Shown one piece after another: positions 34,094 through 42,724 of a DNA stretch of 64,000 nucleotides. Position numbers and translations under genes: made by a program. The notes beneath the pieces were generated by a model. It was not told where the DNA came from, did no database searches, and was given only the letters and a program-made list of their open reading frames with translations. Numbering within the stretch: the stretch's first letter is position 1; each line of letters starts with the position of its first letter. Origin of the DNA: CAVZCK01 sp963798805 (GTDB lineage: Bacteria > Pseudomonadota > Alphaproteobacteria > Rhizobiales > Rhodomicrobiaceae); contig CAWCVC010000011.1 of NCBI GenBank assembly GCA_963798805.1, positions 496,001 through 560,000 of the forward strand. The letters are read 5' to 3'.

Positions 34094-34987
34094 TCAAGCC
34101 GCCGCCATAGTCCTTGCGTCCAGCACCGCGCGCGCCCAGTCGGCGGGCCGTTCTTGCGGCAGATTGTGTCCCGCGCCTGGAAAGATGCGGTGCTCATGCG
34201 GCCCGGTAAACTGCTTCGTATGATGCGCGGTTCCGGTGTTCACGCCGTCCGAGTAACCGTCGATGCTGATAGTCGGCACGGTGATCGGTGGCTGAGCAGT
34301 CAGGCGCGTCTCGATATGGGCGACCGCCGGATCTCCCGGTACGAGCCCATATCGATGTCGGTAGGAGTGGATGACCACTTCCACGAAATTCGGATTGTCG
34401 AAGGCTTCCGCGCTTCGCTCGAAGGTGGCGTCGTCGAACTGCCAGTTCGGCGACCACATGCGCCAGAGCTGACGGGCGATGTCGCCCCGGTTCTTGGCCA
34501 GTCCGCGGCGGCCGCGCTCGGAGTGGAAGTAATATTGATACCAGAGGGCCACTTCCTCCGCCGCCGGCAGCGGCTCCCAGGAACGCGCGATGTTCTGGAT
34601 GTTGTAGGAATTGCCCGAGACGAGTGCCTCCACGCGCTCCGGCCAGAGCGCCGATACGATGCAGGCTGCCCGGCCGCCCCAATCATAGCCGCCGACGACC
34701 GCCCGCTCGATCCGCAGCGCATCCATCAGCGCCAGGAGGTCTGCGCCGAGCGCCGCCTGCTCGCCTGACCTCGGCGTGTCCATAGAAAGGAAACGCGTCG
34801 GGCCATAGCCTCGAAGATAAGGCACGATGACCCTGGCGCCCGCTTCAGCCAGGATCGGCGCGGCCTCCGCATAGGCGTGGACATCGTAAGGAAAGCCGTG
34901 GCCCATGATGCACGGCCAGCCTTGGGGAGGGCCGTATTCCAGATAGGCGACCTCGAGCGGGCCCGCCCTCACAGTCTTTACATCCAT
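34094..34987 (-). CDS. alpha/beta hydrolase, epoxide-hydrolase-like (Asp nucleophile)
   Basis: A 297-residue alpha/beta hydrolase. The oxyanion motif is WPCIMGHGFPYDVHAY. The nucleophile elbow VVGGYDWGGRAACIV has Asp rather than Ser, as in epoxide hydrolases and haloalkane dehalogenases. The general base His is in RIFPGAGHNLPQERP. RVIVPYLRGYGPTRF matches the strand-4 region of epoxide hydrolases, and the cap contains WYQYYFHSERG. Start ATG 34987 (DVKTVRAG); an open frame continues upstream without a better start. Same strand as, and upstream of, the lactonase-like gene. Confidence 0.87.
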   Translation of the reverse strand: MDVKTVRAGPLEVAYLEYGPPQGWPCIMGHGFPYDVHAYAEAAPILAEAGARVIVPYLRGYGPTRFLSMDTPRSGEQAALGADLLALMDALRIERAVVGGYDWGGRAACIVSALWPERVEALVSGNSYNIQNIARSWEPLPAAEEVALWYQYYFHSERGRRGLAKNRGDIARQLWRMWSPNWQFDDATFERSAEAFDNPNFVEVVIHSYRHRYGLVPGDPAVAHIETRLTAQPPITVPTISIDGYSDGVNTGTAHHTKQFTGPHEHRIFPGAGHNLPQERPADWARAVLDARTMAAA

Positions 34988-35224
34988 CGATCCTGTCTCG
35001 CGCGCTGGCGTCGATTGCCCAGCCGATCTCTGGCGCAATCTTAATCGTGCCGCTCGCGCTTGGCCACTCCCGGCATATCGGCAATGCACGCTGCATAGCT
35101 ATGCAACGCCGGACGGCCAGTGATACAATATGTTGTGGGGCACGGGCCGGGGCCTCGCGCGCTCTCGATCATCGGCAAAGAGACCGGTTTCATAATCACC
35201 AGCAGGCACGGGAGGAGATGCTCA

Positions 35225-37051
35225 ATGACTCAATGGATTCGCTTCGAGCACGGAGGCCGAACTCGCTTCGGCACGCTCGAGGGAAGCACGATCGCCGTGC
35301 ACGACGGGGATATGTTCGGCAAGCCGGAGCCGACCGGCGAGAAACTCGACCTCGCTTCGGTCAACATTCTGACACCCTGCGTCCCAAGCAAGATGATCTG
35401 CCTCTGGAACAATTTCGCCGCCAATGCCCAGAAACAGAACCTTTCCAAACCGCCTGAGCCTCTCTGGTTCCTGAAAGCCGCGAATGCCTTCCTCGCGCCG
35501 GGCGAGCCGATCAGCAGACCGCCATCCTACAACGGCAAGATCGTTTATGAAGGCGAGCTTGGCATCGTCGTCGGCAAGACATGCAGCAATGTGTCCGAGG
35601 AAGAGGCCGCGAACTGCATTTTCGGATATACCTGCGTCAATGACGTGACGGCGATCGATCTCTTGGACAAGGACCCGACCTTCGCCCAGTGGGTGCGCTC
35701 GAAGAGCTTCGACACCTTCGGGCCGTTCGGACCGGTCATCGCCACCGGCCTCGACCCGATGGCTCTTAAGGTCCGCACGATACTGAACGGCGCCGAGCGG
35801 CAGAACTATCCTGTCGACGATATGTTCTACCCGCCGGTCACGCTCGTCAGCCTGCTGTCGCAGGATGTCACTCTGATGCCGGGCGATGTCATCGCCTGCG
35901 GAACGTCGGTCGGCGTCGGCGTCATGCGCGATGCCGAGAACACCGTCGATATCTCGATAGAAGGCATCGGCACCTTGTCGAATCCCTTCAATCAGGTGCT
36001 CCCGAGCGAATTCCTGATCGGCAAGCCTGCGCCCATCCGCATCTGCGTCGTCGGCGCCGGAGCCATCGGCGGGCTGATGGCGGCGAAGCTCGCCCTCGCC
36101 GGGAACGATGTCACCGTCATCGATGTCGGTGTGCAGCTTGCCGCGATTCAGAAGAACGGCATCACGCTGCGCTGGCATGACGGCAAGGAATTCGCGGCCA
36201 AGGTTCGCGGCGTCGGTTCGCCGGCTGAAGCGGGCCCTCAGAATCTTATTATCCTCGCGGTGAAGGCGCATCTCCTCGAAAACGCGGTTCGCGAGATCGA
36301 TGCGATGCTAACGCCGGACACGGTGATCATGACCGTGCAGAACGGCTTGCCCTGGTGGTATTTCCAGCATCTCGGGGGCGAGTATGACGGCCATAAGATG
36401 ACGAGCCTCGATCCGACCGGCATCCTTACGCGCAAGATCGACCCGGACCGGCTCATCGGCTGCGTGGTGTATCCGGCGGCGTCGGTGCCGGAGCCCGGCG
36501 TCATTCAGCATGTCGAAGGCGACCGCTTCCCGATAGGCGAGCTGAACGGCCAGGAAACCGAGCGCGTGAAGAAGATCCACGATGTGCTGGTCGCTGCCGG
36601 GCTCAAGTCCCGCGTTCTGGCCGACATCCGCTCAGAGATCTGGCTGAAGGCCTGGGGCAACCTGTCCTTCAATCCGATCAGCGCCCTGTCTCACGCAACG
36701 CTGGAAGACATCTGCCGGTTCGAGGAGACCCGGAAGCTCGCCGCCGATATGATGCGCGAGGCGCAGGTCGTCGCCGAAAAGCTCGGCGTCAAGTTCCGCC
36801 ATACCATCGAGAAGCGCATCCAGGGCGCGGAGGCTGTCGGGCGGCATAAGACCTCGATGTTGCAGGACGTGGAGGCGGGCCGCGCGCTCGAGACCGAGGC
36901 GCTGATCGGCTCGATCCTGGAGATGGCGCGCATCACCAATACGCCTGCGCCGTCGATCGAGGCTGTCTATGCCCTGGTGAAACTGCTCAACAAGGTGATG
37001 GTCGAGACCGGTAGCAGCGTGCGCGTGACACAGACAGTGGCAGCGCAATAA
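35225..37051 (+). CDS. fused fumarylacetoacetate-hydrolase-family and ketopantoate-reductase-family protein
   Basis: 608 residues with two complete domains. Residues 1-255 form an FAH-fold hydrolase/decarboxylase: FLKAANAFLAPGEPI, then the metal ligands Y-E-G-E-LGIVVGK (Glu109, Glu111) and CVNDVTAIDL (Asp140), ending MPGDVIACGTSVGVG. Residues 271-600 form a 2-dehydropantoate-2-reductase-like dehydrogenase: ICVVGAGAIGGLMAAKLA (GxGxxG NADPH site), LIILAVKAHLLENAV, MTVQNGLPWWYF and IWLKAWGNLSFNPISALSHATLEDIC (catalytic Lys/Asn/Ser). There is no stop or frameshift between them. GGAGGAG at 35211-35217 sets the start. The two activities probably act in sequence on a keto acid from ring-cleavage-type catabolism; substrate unknown. 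Confidence 0.88.
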   Translation: MTQWIRFEHGGRTRFGTLEGSTIAVHDGDMFGKPEPTGEKLDLASVNILTPCVPSKMICLWNNFAANAQKQNLSKPPEPLWFLKAANAFLAPGEPISRPPSYNGKIVYEGELGIVVGKTCSNVSEEEAANCIFGYTCVNDVTAIDLLDKDPTFAQWVRSKSFDTFGPFGPVIATGLDPMALKVRTILNGAERQNYPVDDMFYPPVTLVSLLSQDVTLMPGDVIACGTSVGVGVMRDAENTVDISIEGIGTLSNPFNQVLPSEFLIGKPAPIRICVVGAGAIGGLMAAKLALAGNDVTVIDVGVQLAAIQKNGITLRWHDGKEFAAKVRGVGSPAEAGPQNLIILAVKAHLLENAVREIDAMLTPDTVIMTVQNGLPWWYFQHLGGEYDGHKMTSLDPTGILTRKIDPDRLIGCVVYPAASVPEPGVIQHVEGDRFPIGELNGQETERVKKIHDVLVAAGLKSRVLADIRSEIWLKAWGNLSFNPISALSHATLEDICRFEETRKLAADMMREAQVVAEKLGVKFRHTIEKRIQGAEAVGRHKTSMLQDVEAGRALETEALIGSILEMARITNTPAPSIEAVYALVKLLNKVMVETGSSVRVTQTVAAQ

Positions 37052-37088
37052 TGCCAGGCGCGCGACAGGTCTGAGTGGCACAGAGACT

Positions 37089-37110
37089 CCCGCAGGCTTC
37101 GGTCTGCGGG
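37089..37110 (+). terminator. hairpin with TTCG loop after the FAH/reductase gene
   Basis: CCCGCAGGC-TTCG-GTCTGCGGG makes a 9-bp stem (one G-T pair) capped by a stable TTCG tetraloop, 38 bp after the stop codon at 37051. There is no T-run behind it, so it may act with Rho or as an mRNA 3' end stabiliser. Confidence 0.55.
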
Positions 37111-37144
37111 GAATGCTCTGCGAAAAGCGGGAATCCGGGCAAGG

Positions 37145-37256
37145 TGTCGTCCCGGACGGCCGGAGGTCGGGCCGGGACCCAATCCCGCTATCTGCAAGCT
37201 CGTGCCTTGTGGTGAAGCCAGCAGTCCCCGGCACTTGCGCCGGGGCGACGTCGGGA
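37145..37256. repeat. dispersed palindromic repeat, copy 1 (of 2 in the window)
   Basis: TGTCGTCCCGGA, a small hairpin, CCGGGACCCAATCC, GCAAGCTCGTGCC, then a CCCCGG...CCGGGGCGACGT hairpin. The same order of blocks recurs at 52945-53056 with different loops. Such elements are widespread between genes in Bradyrhizobium-type genomes. The remainder of the 37052-37463 spacer shows no gene; the promoter for 37464 is likely in its AT-richer last 150 bp. Confidence 0.65.
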
Positions 37257-37463
37257 CGATTCGCAAGTTTATCGTCTAATAGCGCTTGTGCTGAACTCCC
37301 GTGTGGAACTGGCCGAGCGCAACTAGCCTTCAGACTGTGGGGGCCGCGACACGGGAGTGTGTTAGCCGCCGCGACGTATGCAACTTTAGATTGCATAATT
37401 CGGCTGAATCAATTTACAGCGTAAGGCGATATACAAAGCCCTTGCTGACGTCGAGCGCAAAAC

Positions 37464-38579
37464 ATGCCGAAATCATTCCCCCGCCGCCGGCCCGCTCTGT
37501 TTGCGTTCTGCGCCTGGGCCGTCGCTCTCCCCGCTTCCGCCGCGTTCGCGCAGCAGTCCACGCCGAAGGTCGATTTCGGCATCGGCGCGTCAATGCTCGA
37601 CATCAACAAAGTCGAGTTCGGGGCCGTCACCGATTTCCTGGTCACCCAGACGCTGAGCCAGCAGGACAATCAGGACGGCCAGTTGAGCGGCTACAAGCTG
37701 ACCGGCGGCGTGTCGGGGCTCCTGCCGCACCAGCGCGGCGATTGGCTGTCGACCATGGCCGTCAAAGGCTTTTACGCCAGCTACAAAGACGATCAGCAAT
37801 CGCGCTGTACTTTCACCGCCAGCACGGACTGCGTATTCTTTCCGCTTGTCGATCCTGACCCGAACGGCACCATCGGCCTGCCCGGCGGCGCCGATGCGAG
37901 CGGCGGCTTCTTCTCCGACTGGCTGACCGATGTGCACCGCGAGGTGACCCATTGGGGCGGTGCGGTCGAAGTCGATCTGAACCGGAATTCCGCTCCGGCC
38001 GTCAGCCTGAAGGACAAGCCGGCGCCGGCAGAGCCCACACCGTTCCAATGGCGGGCCGGCCTGGCGGTGCGCCGCCTCGATCAGAAGACCTCTCTCATCA
38101 GCGAAGATTTCGGCTTCGCAACCGATCCGGTCAGGCTGAACGACAGTCTCGATACGAGCTATTACGGTGGCTATGTGGGCTTCGAAAGCTGGAGGCCGAT
38201 CGGCGAGACTTTCCGTGTCAAGCTTTCCGGAGAGACCGGCCTCTATTACGCCAAGGCCGACTATAACGGCGCCTATTCGGCCACGACCAATCTCGGCGAT
38301 AACACCCCGCTTTCCCAGTCGCTTTCGCTCAGCGACTCCGCCCCGGCCTTCATCGGATCGGTTAATCTTACCTTCGAGCGGGACTTTGGACGCGCCACGC
38401 TCGCCCTGTTCAGCGAAGCCGAGTGGATCTCCTACGTGCCCAAGGTCCTCTACAGTGATACGGATCTGAACGGCGGCGTTCCGTTCGACATCACCGGCAA
38501 CCAGAACGGAACTGCGCTCGGCGACGGCTCTGCCCTGACCTATACGATCGGCGCACGCCTGAGCCTCAATCTCCAATAG
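37464..38579 (+). CDS. predicted outer-membrane beta-barrel protein
   Basis: A 371-residue exported protein: signal peptide ALFAFCAWAVALPASAAFAQQ, then an alternating hydrophobic/polar pattern rich in Gly and aromatic residues (TMAVKGFYASYKD, FQWRAGLAVRRLDQK, SYYGGYVGFESWRPIG, FRVKLSGETGLYYAKADYNGAY, FIGSVNLTFERDF, LTYTIGARLSLNLQ). The final segment ends in an aromatic/hydrophobic alternation suitable for BAM recognition. No conserved domain name comes to mind. It may belong with the secreted proteins and second barrel that follow, as all four are surface-type proteins, but it is separated from them by 363 bp. Confidence 0.65.
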   Translation: MPKSFPRRRPALFAFCAWAVALPASAAFAQQSTPKVDFGIGASMLDINKVEFGAVTDFLVTQTLSQQDNQDGQLSGYKLTGGVSGLLPHQRGDWLSTMAVKGFYASYKDDQQSRCTFTASTDCVFFPLVDPDPNGTIGLPGGADASGGFFSDWLTDVHREVTHWGGAVEVDLNRNSAPAVSLKDKPAPAEPTPFQWRAGLAVRRLDQKTSLISEDFGFATDPVRLNDSLDTSYYGGYVGFESWRPIGETFRVKLSGETGLYYAKADYNGAYSATTNLGDNTPLSQSLSLSDSAPAFIGSVNLTFERDFGRATLALFSEAEWISYVPKVLYSDTDLNGGVPFDITGNQNGTALGDGSALTYTIGARLSLNLQ

Positions 38580-38942
38580 GCTTATACCGGACCCTACTCA
38601 CGAAAATGTCTCTCGGCTAACGGCGCGAGCACGCCAAGGCGAAGTGGCATTTCGTGCTATCAGTGCACGGCTTATCCCTTTGCCGGATGCGACCGCCGCT
38701 TTTGCCGATCGCGAACAATTTTATTCAAATAAAACTTACGTGTTCTGTGCCGCTTCCGGCAGGAACTTTTCAGCGCACAGACAAATTCCGACCATCATCA
38801 GGAGAAAACAGAACTAACGTATAGTAAATTTACCAAATATTAAGTGCAACATCGACGAAAGCGTTACTCGAATATAAATTCATTACCAGTTCGCTAATGA
38901 TGCGGACAAAGAAAAGTCTTAAGTTTGTAAGGAGTCATTAAG
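38580..38942. other. AT-rich promoter region, no gene recognised
   Basis: 363 bp with markedly lower GC than the surroundings (38700-38935 contains TTTATTCAAATAAAACTTACG, split here only for description, and long A/T runs near 38815-38935). It lies directly upstream of a strong ribosome-binding site (AAGGAGT at 38929-38935). This points to a well-expressed transcript for the small secreted protein at 38943. I cannot assign -35/-10 boxes with confidence. Confidence 0.5.
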
Positions 38943-39302
38943 ATGAAGTTCGCGATCGCTGCCCTGTCCGCACTTGCCCTGACCGCCGCTCCCGCTTTCG
39001 CCGGCGGCTACGATAATAACCATTTTGCCGGTTCCCCGCAGTTCGCCAATTCTTCGGCCCTGAACTTTGCCGTTCAGGCGGGTTCGATCCACGCTCTGGT
39101 CAGCAAGGGCAACATCAAGCAGGTCGCCGGCGCTTCTGCCGAGGCCATCAACAAGGGAAGCTGCGGCTGCAGCGGCGAGCAGATCGCCAACGCCGTCTCC
39201 AAGAATACCAGTTTCCAGGTCGGCACGATCAAGGCTGGTTTCAGCGTCGGGTCGATCAATCAGTCCGGCGTCTCCACCTCGACCGCGAAGAACGTTCGCT
39301 AG
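38943..39302 (+). CDS. small secreted Gly/Ser/Asn-rich protein, possible fibre subunit
   Basis: A 119-residue protein: signal peptide FAIAALSALALTAAPAFAGG, mature part of about 99 residues rich in Ser, Asn, Gln, Gly and Ala. It has loosely repeated segments AVQAGSIHALVSKGNIKQVAGAS and FQVGTIKAGFSVGSINQSGVSTST. The G-x-I-x(n)-G-x-I-x-Q spacing recalls curlin-type amyloid repeats, but the match is too weak to name it. Two cysteines (CGCSGE) sit mid-protein. A strong ribosome site and a strong hairpin after the gene suggest high expression. It shares the start of its mature region, AGGY, with the next gene's product. Confidence 0.6.
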   Translation: MKFAIAALSALALTAAPAFAGGYDNNHFAGSPQFANSSALNFAVQAGSIHALVSKGNIKQVAGASAEAINKGSCGCSGEQIANAVSKNTSFQVGTIKAGFSVGSINQSGVSTSTAKNVR

Positions 39303-39317
39303 TCAGCGGAATGTCTG

Positions 39318-39343
39318 AGCCGCAGCCATAACCGGCTGCGGCT
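39318..39343 (+). terminator. strong hairpin between the two small secreted-protein genes
   Basis: AGCCGCAGCC-ataacc-GGCTGCGGCT is a perfect 10-bp stem beginning 16 bp after the stop at 39302, followed by TCTCC rather than a T-run. It likely ends or stabilises the upstream transcript, giving higher levels of the first secreted protein than of the second. Confidence 0.6.
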
Positions 39344-39397
39344 TCTCCAACTCACATTGAAGTTCCGTTTGCGGACCTCAACCAAGGAGGCCGACCG

Positions 39398-39898
39398 ATG
39401 CCTTACGGCCGATCGATGCGCCGCATCGCTTGCGCGCTCAGCCTGAGCCTGCTTCCAAGCGCCGCCTTTGCCGGCGGGTATAGCGGGAGTTCCAACGCCT
39501 GCTCGCCGGTCACGCCGCAGGAAGCTCAGACGATTCTCTCTTACGCCGACCAATACGCCGACGGCAGCTTCCGCGTCCGTCATACCGAATCCGCCGGCGC
39601 AACCGCCAGCACCGGCGCCAACGGGGAAGACGCGTTCGGCTTTGGGTCGAGCGACACGGATATCCAATCCGACAGCGGTGCGATCAGCTGGAAGCGGTCG
39701 GTGCAGCACAGCAACGCACACGCCGAGAACGGTGCCGCAAACGCCAATGGCTTTTCGGCGAGCTTTGTCAAAGTGCGCACTGGGGATGGCAAATGGTATA
39801 TCTTCAAGGGCTATGCCAGCACCGGTGCGTCCGTCGGGCCGGGCGGCACGTCGACCAGCCAGTCCGGCCTCGCCAAATCAGCCGGCGGACGCTATTAG
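39398..39898 (+). CDS. small secreted protein, unknown function
   Basis: A 166-residue protein with signal peptide RRIACALSLSLLPSAAFAGGY. The mature part is rich in Ala, Gly, Ser and Asn: YADGSFRVRHTESAGATASTGANGEDAFGFGSSDTDIQSDSGA (listed as consecutive segments), HSNAHAENGAANANGF, and a more ordered end SFVKVRTGDGKWYIFKGYASTGASVGP. CAAGGAGG before ATG 39398 is a strong ribosome site. It lies 95 bp after the 119-residue secreted protein, with which it shares the AGGY mature N-terminus and composition. The pair may be secreted partners. No family recognised. Confidence 0.6.
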   Translation: MPYGRSMRRIACALSLSLLPSAAFAGGYSGSSNACSPVTPQEAQTILSYADQYADGSFRVRHTESAGATASTGANGEDAFGFGSSDTDIQSDSGAISWKRSVQHSNAHAENGAANANGFSASFVKVRTGDGKWYIFKGYASTGASVGPGGTSTSQSGLAKSAGGRY

Positions 39899-39940
39899 CG
39901 CATCATCCGAATGGGGCACGGCGGGTCATGAGGATCGGCC

Positions 39941-41218
39941 TTAGAACTTGATCTTCGTGCCCGCCCCGACCTGCAGTTTGTCGTAGGTCTGCCCCGTGCT
40001 TTGCTCGTCGACATGCTCATCGCTGACCAGACCGTAAACGGTCGTCTTCTCGCTCCACTGATAAGCCATCGACAGTGACAGCTCCGTCTCGTGATAGTCG
40101 GTTATATCGCCGATTTGATCGATGAGATCGTGTCGCAGGGCGGCGCTGATTTCGAGGTCCGGGCGCGCCTTGTAGGTCACAGATGTGCCGAAATGGATCT
40201 TGTCGCCAACCACGGCAAGAGTGCTCACGGGTTCCACGAAGCTCCGATCGACCTCGGCGACGAAACGCAGCGTGTCGAACGGCGTCCAGGTGAGGCGGCC
40301 GTCGAAATAGTTCGTCGACGGATCGCTGACATGAGTGTCTTCCACCTGCCGGACATTGAACCGCCAGCCGGTATCCAGCTGGACGGTCGGATGCAAATTG
40401 AAGCGTAATCCGCTGACGGCCCAGAATTCGGTCGCGTCGCGGTCGACAATATCTTCCACATTCTGGGTGTAGTAGTTCAGATTGGCGCCGCCGAGTTCAC
40501 CATAAAATCCGATCCGCGCCTGCGGACCGAAAATGAAGCCCGATACGCCTTCGATACGCTGCACGTTGAACTGCGACGGCTGCAGGAGCATAAGCTGAAC
40601 GGGATTGACGATCGTCGTGCTTGTGACGGTGCCCAGATAGCCTATCTGATCGATCTTCATCCGCCCGAAGGCCTCGAAGTCCGGATCCTTATAGGCGAGT
40701 TGGCCGTAAGCGCCTTCATTGTCGCTCGCCACGAAGGAGATTTCGTCCCGCAGATAGTAGCCGCCGAATGTCGCGATCGTTCCGGGCGCGACCGCGTAGG
40801 CATTATCGAGCGCAAAACCGGCATCCCAGCGTTCGTTCCTGGCGATGTCATCATCATATTCGAGGAAGGTGCCGCGTAGAGTGAGCGTAGTGGCTCCGGT
40901 GCTTCCCAGAAAGCCGAAGACCGTTGTGGCGTTGGCCAGGCCGTAGGGCGAGCCCTTTGCGTCGGTGAAAAGCTCGTTGGGATTGGAGTTGAAGCCGGTC
41001 TCCCAGGTCATGGTCGGAGCCACGACAATTCCTGGTGCGATGGTGTAGCCCAATTGAGAAAGATCGCCTTTGGCCTCGCCGACACCCAGCTTCTTCGAGC
41101 TTTCGTCGATTGTCGCGCCCTGAAAACGCGACGCCGTTGCCGGCGCGGCACGGCCGTGATCCGGACACGCGCAAGCGGCGCAGAGCAAAGCCAGGGCGCG
41201 AATGCCGTTTGAGCGCAA
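39941..41218 (-). CDS. predicted outer-membrane beta-barrel porin
   Basis: About 425 residues from TTG 41218 (443 from TTG 41272). After a signal-like segment (GIRALALLCAACACPDHGRAA) the protein is a typical BBP2-type barrel: ATTLTLRGTFLEYDDDIARNERWDAGFALDNAYAV shown in part, GTIATFGGYYLRDEISF, RIGFYGELGGANLNYYTQNV, GWRFNVRQVEDTHV, LRFVAEVDRSFVEP, HFGTSVTYKARPDLEISAALRHD, TELSLSMAYQWSEKTTVYGLVS, and ends VGAGTKIKF with terminal Phe, the canonical barrel C-terminus. It faces the two secreted-protein genes tail to tail (42 bp). An export or anchoring role for them is possible but unproven. Confidence 0.72.
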   Translation of the reverse strand: MRSNGIRALALLCAACACPDHGRAAPATASRFQGATIDESSKKLGVGEAKGDLSQLGYTIAPGIVVAPTMTWETGFNSNPNELFTDAKGSPYGLANATTVFGFLGSTGATTLTLRGTFLEYDDDIARNERWDAGFALDNAYAVAPGTIATFGGYYLRDEISFVASDNEGAYGQLAYKDPDFEAFGRMKIDQIGYLGTVTSTTIVNPVQLMLLQPSQFNVQRIEGVSGFIFGPQARIGFYGELGGANLNYYTQNVEDIVDRDATEFWAVSGLRFNLHPTVQLDTGWRFNVRQVEDTHVSDPSTNYFDGRLTWTPFDTLRFVAEVDRSFVEPVSTLAVVGDKIHFGTSVTYKARPDLEISAALRHDLIDQIGDITDYHETELSLSMAYQWSEKTTVYGLVSDEHVDEQSTGQTYDKLQVGAGTKIKF

Positions 41219-41460
41219 AGGACCTCCGAAGGTTCTGCTGCAAGCTGACGCAAAGCTGCCCGGAGTCGCCAAGATTCACAACTAGTAGTTGTAGTTATGC
41301 ATCTTTGGATGCGCTGATGTGTTCTATCTGCATCGCTAAGCATGAACCCGATCCTTGTACCCCAACCGGATTTCCGCGATCTTCGTTGAATGCCTCCGAT
41401 GATGTTCTTCCTTCTAAAGAGAGCGCGAGCTGCAAGGCAGGTTCCGCTTGGGGCCGTTCT

Positions 41461-42714
41461 ATGAGCGCCGCTGCCGAAATCGGCCCTGCGCGAGGGGGGC
41501 CTCTTCATTCCAATTCGAGCTTTATCGCCGCCATCGGGGTCGGGCAGATCTGCTCCTGGGGATCGCTCTATTACAGCTTCCCGCAACTCGCGCAAGCCAT
41601 GGGCCGCGAGCTCGGCTGGGACAAGCCGGAGCTTTACGGCGCCGCGACTCTCGGACTTGCGCTGAGCGGCATTGCCGCCTATCCGATCGGTGCTGCGATC
41701 GACCGAGGGCACGGCCGGGCGGTGATGGGAGGCGCCTCGGTTCTGGCTGGGGTGCTGATGCTTGCCTGGTCGCAGATCAACAGTCTTGGACTGTTCTACG
41801 CTGTCTTTGCCGGTATCGGCTGCCTACAGGCCGCGACGCTTTATGAACCGGCATTCGCCGTCGTCGCGAGGCGCTTCGGAGCAGCGGGGGCGCGGCGCGG
41901 CATCACGGCGGTTACGCTTTGGGGCGGGTTTGCCAGCACGGTCTTCATTCCGCTCGTCCAACTGCTTATCGATCATATCGGCTGGCGCGATACGCTGGTC
42001 ACGCTGGGGCTCGTCAACATCATTCTGTGCGGCGGCCTCTATTTCACGGCGATCCGGCCCGAAATCGACACGGCACCCACGATCCTTCGCAATCCTGGCG
42101 CCGGCCGATCGGCGGAGCGCGAGGCGGTCTCGCGGGCAATGCGCAACATCGTTTTCTGGGCGCTCGCTCTCGCGTTCACAGCTTATGCGGCGGTCTACTC
42201 GGCCTTCACGCTGCACCTCTACCCACTCTTGCTGGAGCGGGGCCTCGATGCGGCGGCGACAGTCGCAGTGCTGGCCTGCATCGGCCCGGCGCAAGTGGCA
42301 GGGCGCATTCTGGTGTGGATGTTCGCATCGACAACGTCGGTCAGACGCCTTGGCTCGATCGTCGTGGCAATCCTCCCGATCGCCTTTGGCGGGGTCGCGC
42401 TCCTGCCGCCGACGTTCCTCGCCATGGCGGCAGTCGCCTTGATCTACGGCGCGGCGAATGGGATCATGACCATCGTGCGCGGTATGGCGGTGCCCGATAT
42501 GCTGTCTCGCGAGTCCTACGGTGCGATCAATGGGGCCCTGGTAGCACCATCGCTTGTCGCCAAGGCTGCGGCGCCGGCCGCGGCGGCGATCTTGTGGACC
42601 GCAACGCAGAGCTACAATGCTGTTGTTATAGCCACGGTGATCGGGTCATTGCTGACCGCGGCGGGTTTCTGGGTCGCGGCTCTGAATTCGGCGAGACAGG
42701 ATAACCCCGGCTAA
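41461..42714 (+). CDS. MFS transporter
   Basis: A 417-residue major-facilitator permease, 12 hydrophobic segments. FIAAIGVGQICSWGSLYYSFPQLAQAMGRELGWDKPELYGA is the opening of the group often called Bcr/nitrate- or monocarboxylate-like MFS (given as two halves in the family alignment). Motif A is represented by AAIDRGHGRAVMGG. The second half has IGPAQVAGRILVWMF and a polar central loop RPEIDTAPTILRNPGAGRSAEREAV. It could export the product of the operon just downstream on the other strand, with which it is convergent (10 bp), but nothing in the sequence fixes the substrate. ATG 41461 is the start at the hydrophilic N-terminus. Confidence 0.82.
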   Translation: MSAAAEIGPARGGPLHSNSSFIAAIGVGQICSWGSLYYSFPQLAQAMGRELGWDKPELYGAATLGLALSGIAAYPIGAAIDRGHGRAVMGGASVLAGVLMLAWSQINSLGLFYAVFAGIGCLQAATLYEPAFAVVARRFGAAGARRGITAVTLWGGFASTVFIPLVQLLIDHIGWRDTLVTLGLVNIILCGGLYFTAIRPEIDTAPTILRNPGAGRSAEREAVSRAMRNIVFWALALAFTAYAAVYSAFTLHLYPLLLERGLDAAATVAVLACIGPAQVAGRILVWMFASTTSVRRLGSIVVAILPIAFGGVALLPPTFLAMAAVALIYGAANGIMTIVRGMAVPDMLSRESYGAINGALVAPSLVAKAAAPAAAAILWTATQSYNAVVIATVIGSLLTAAGFWVAALNSARQDNPG

Positions 42715-42724
42715 CCGGCCCAGA

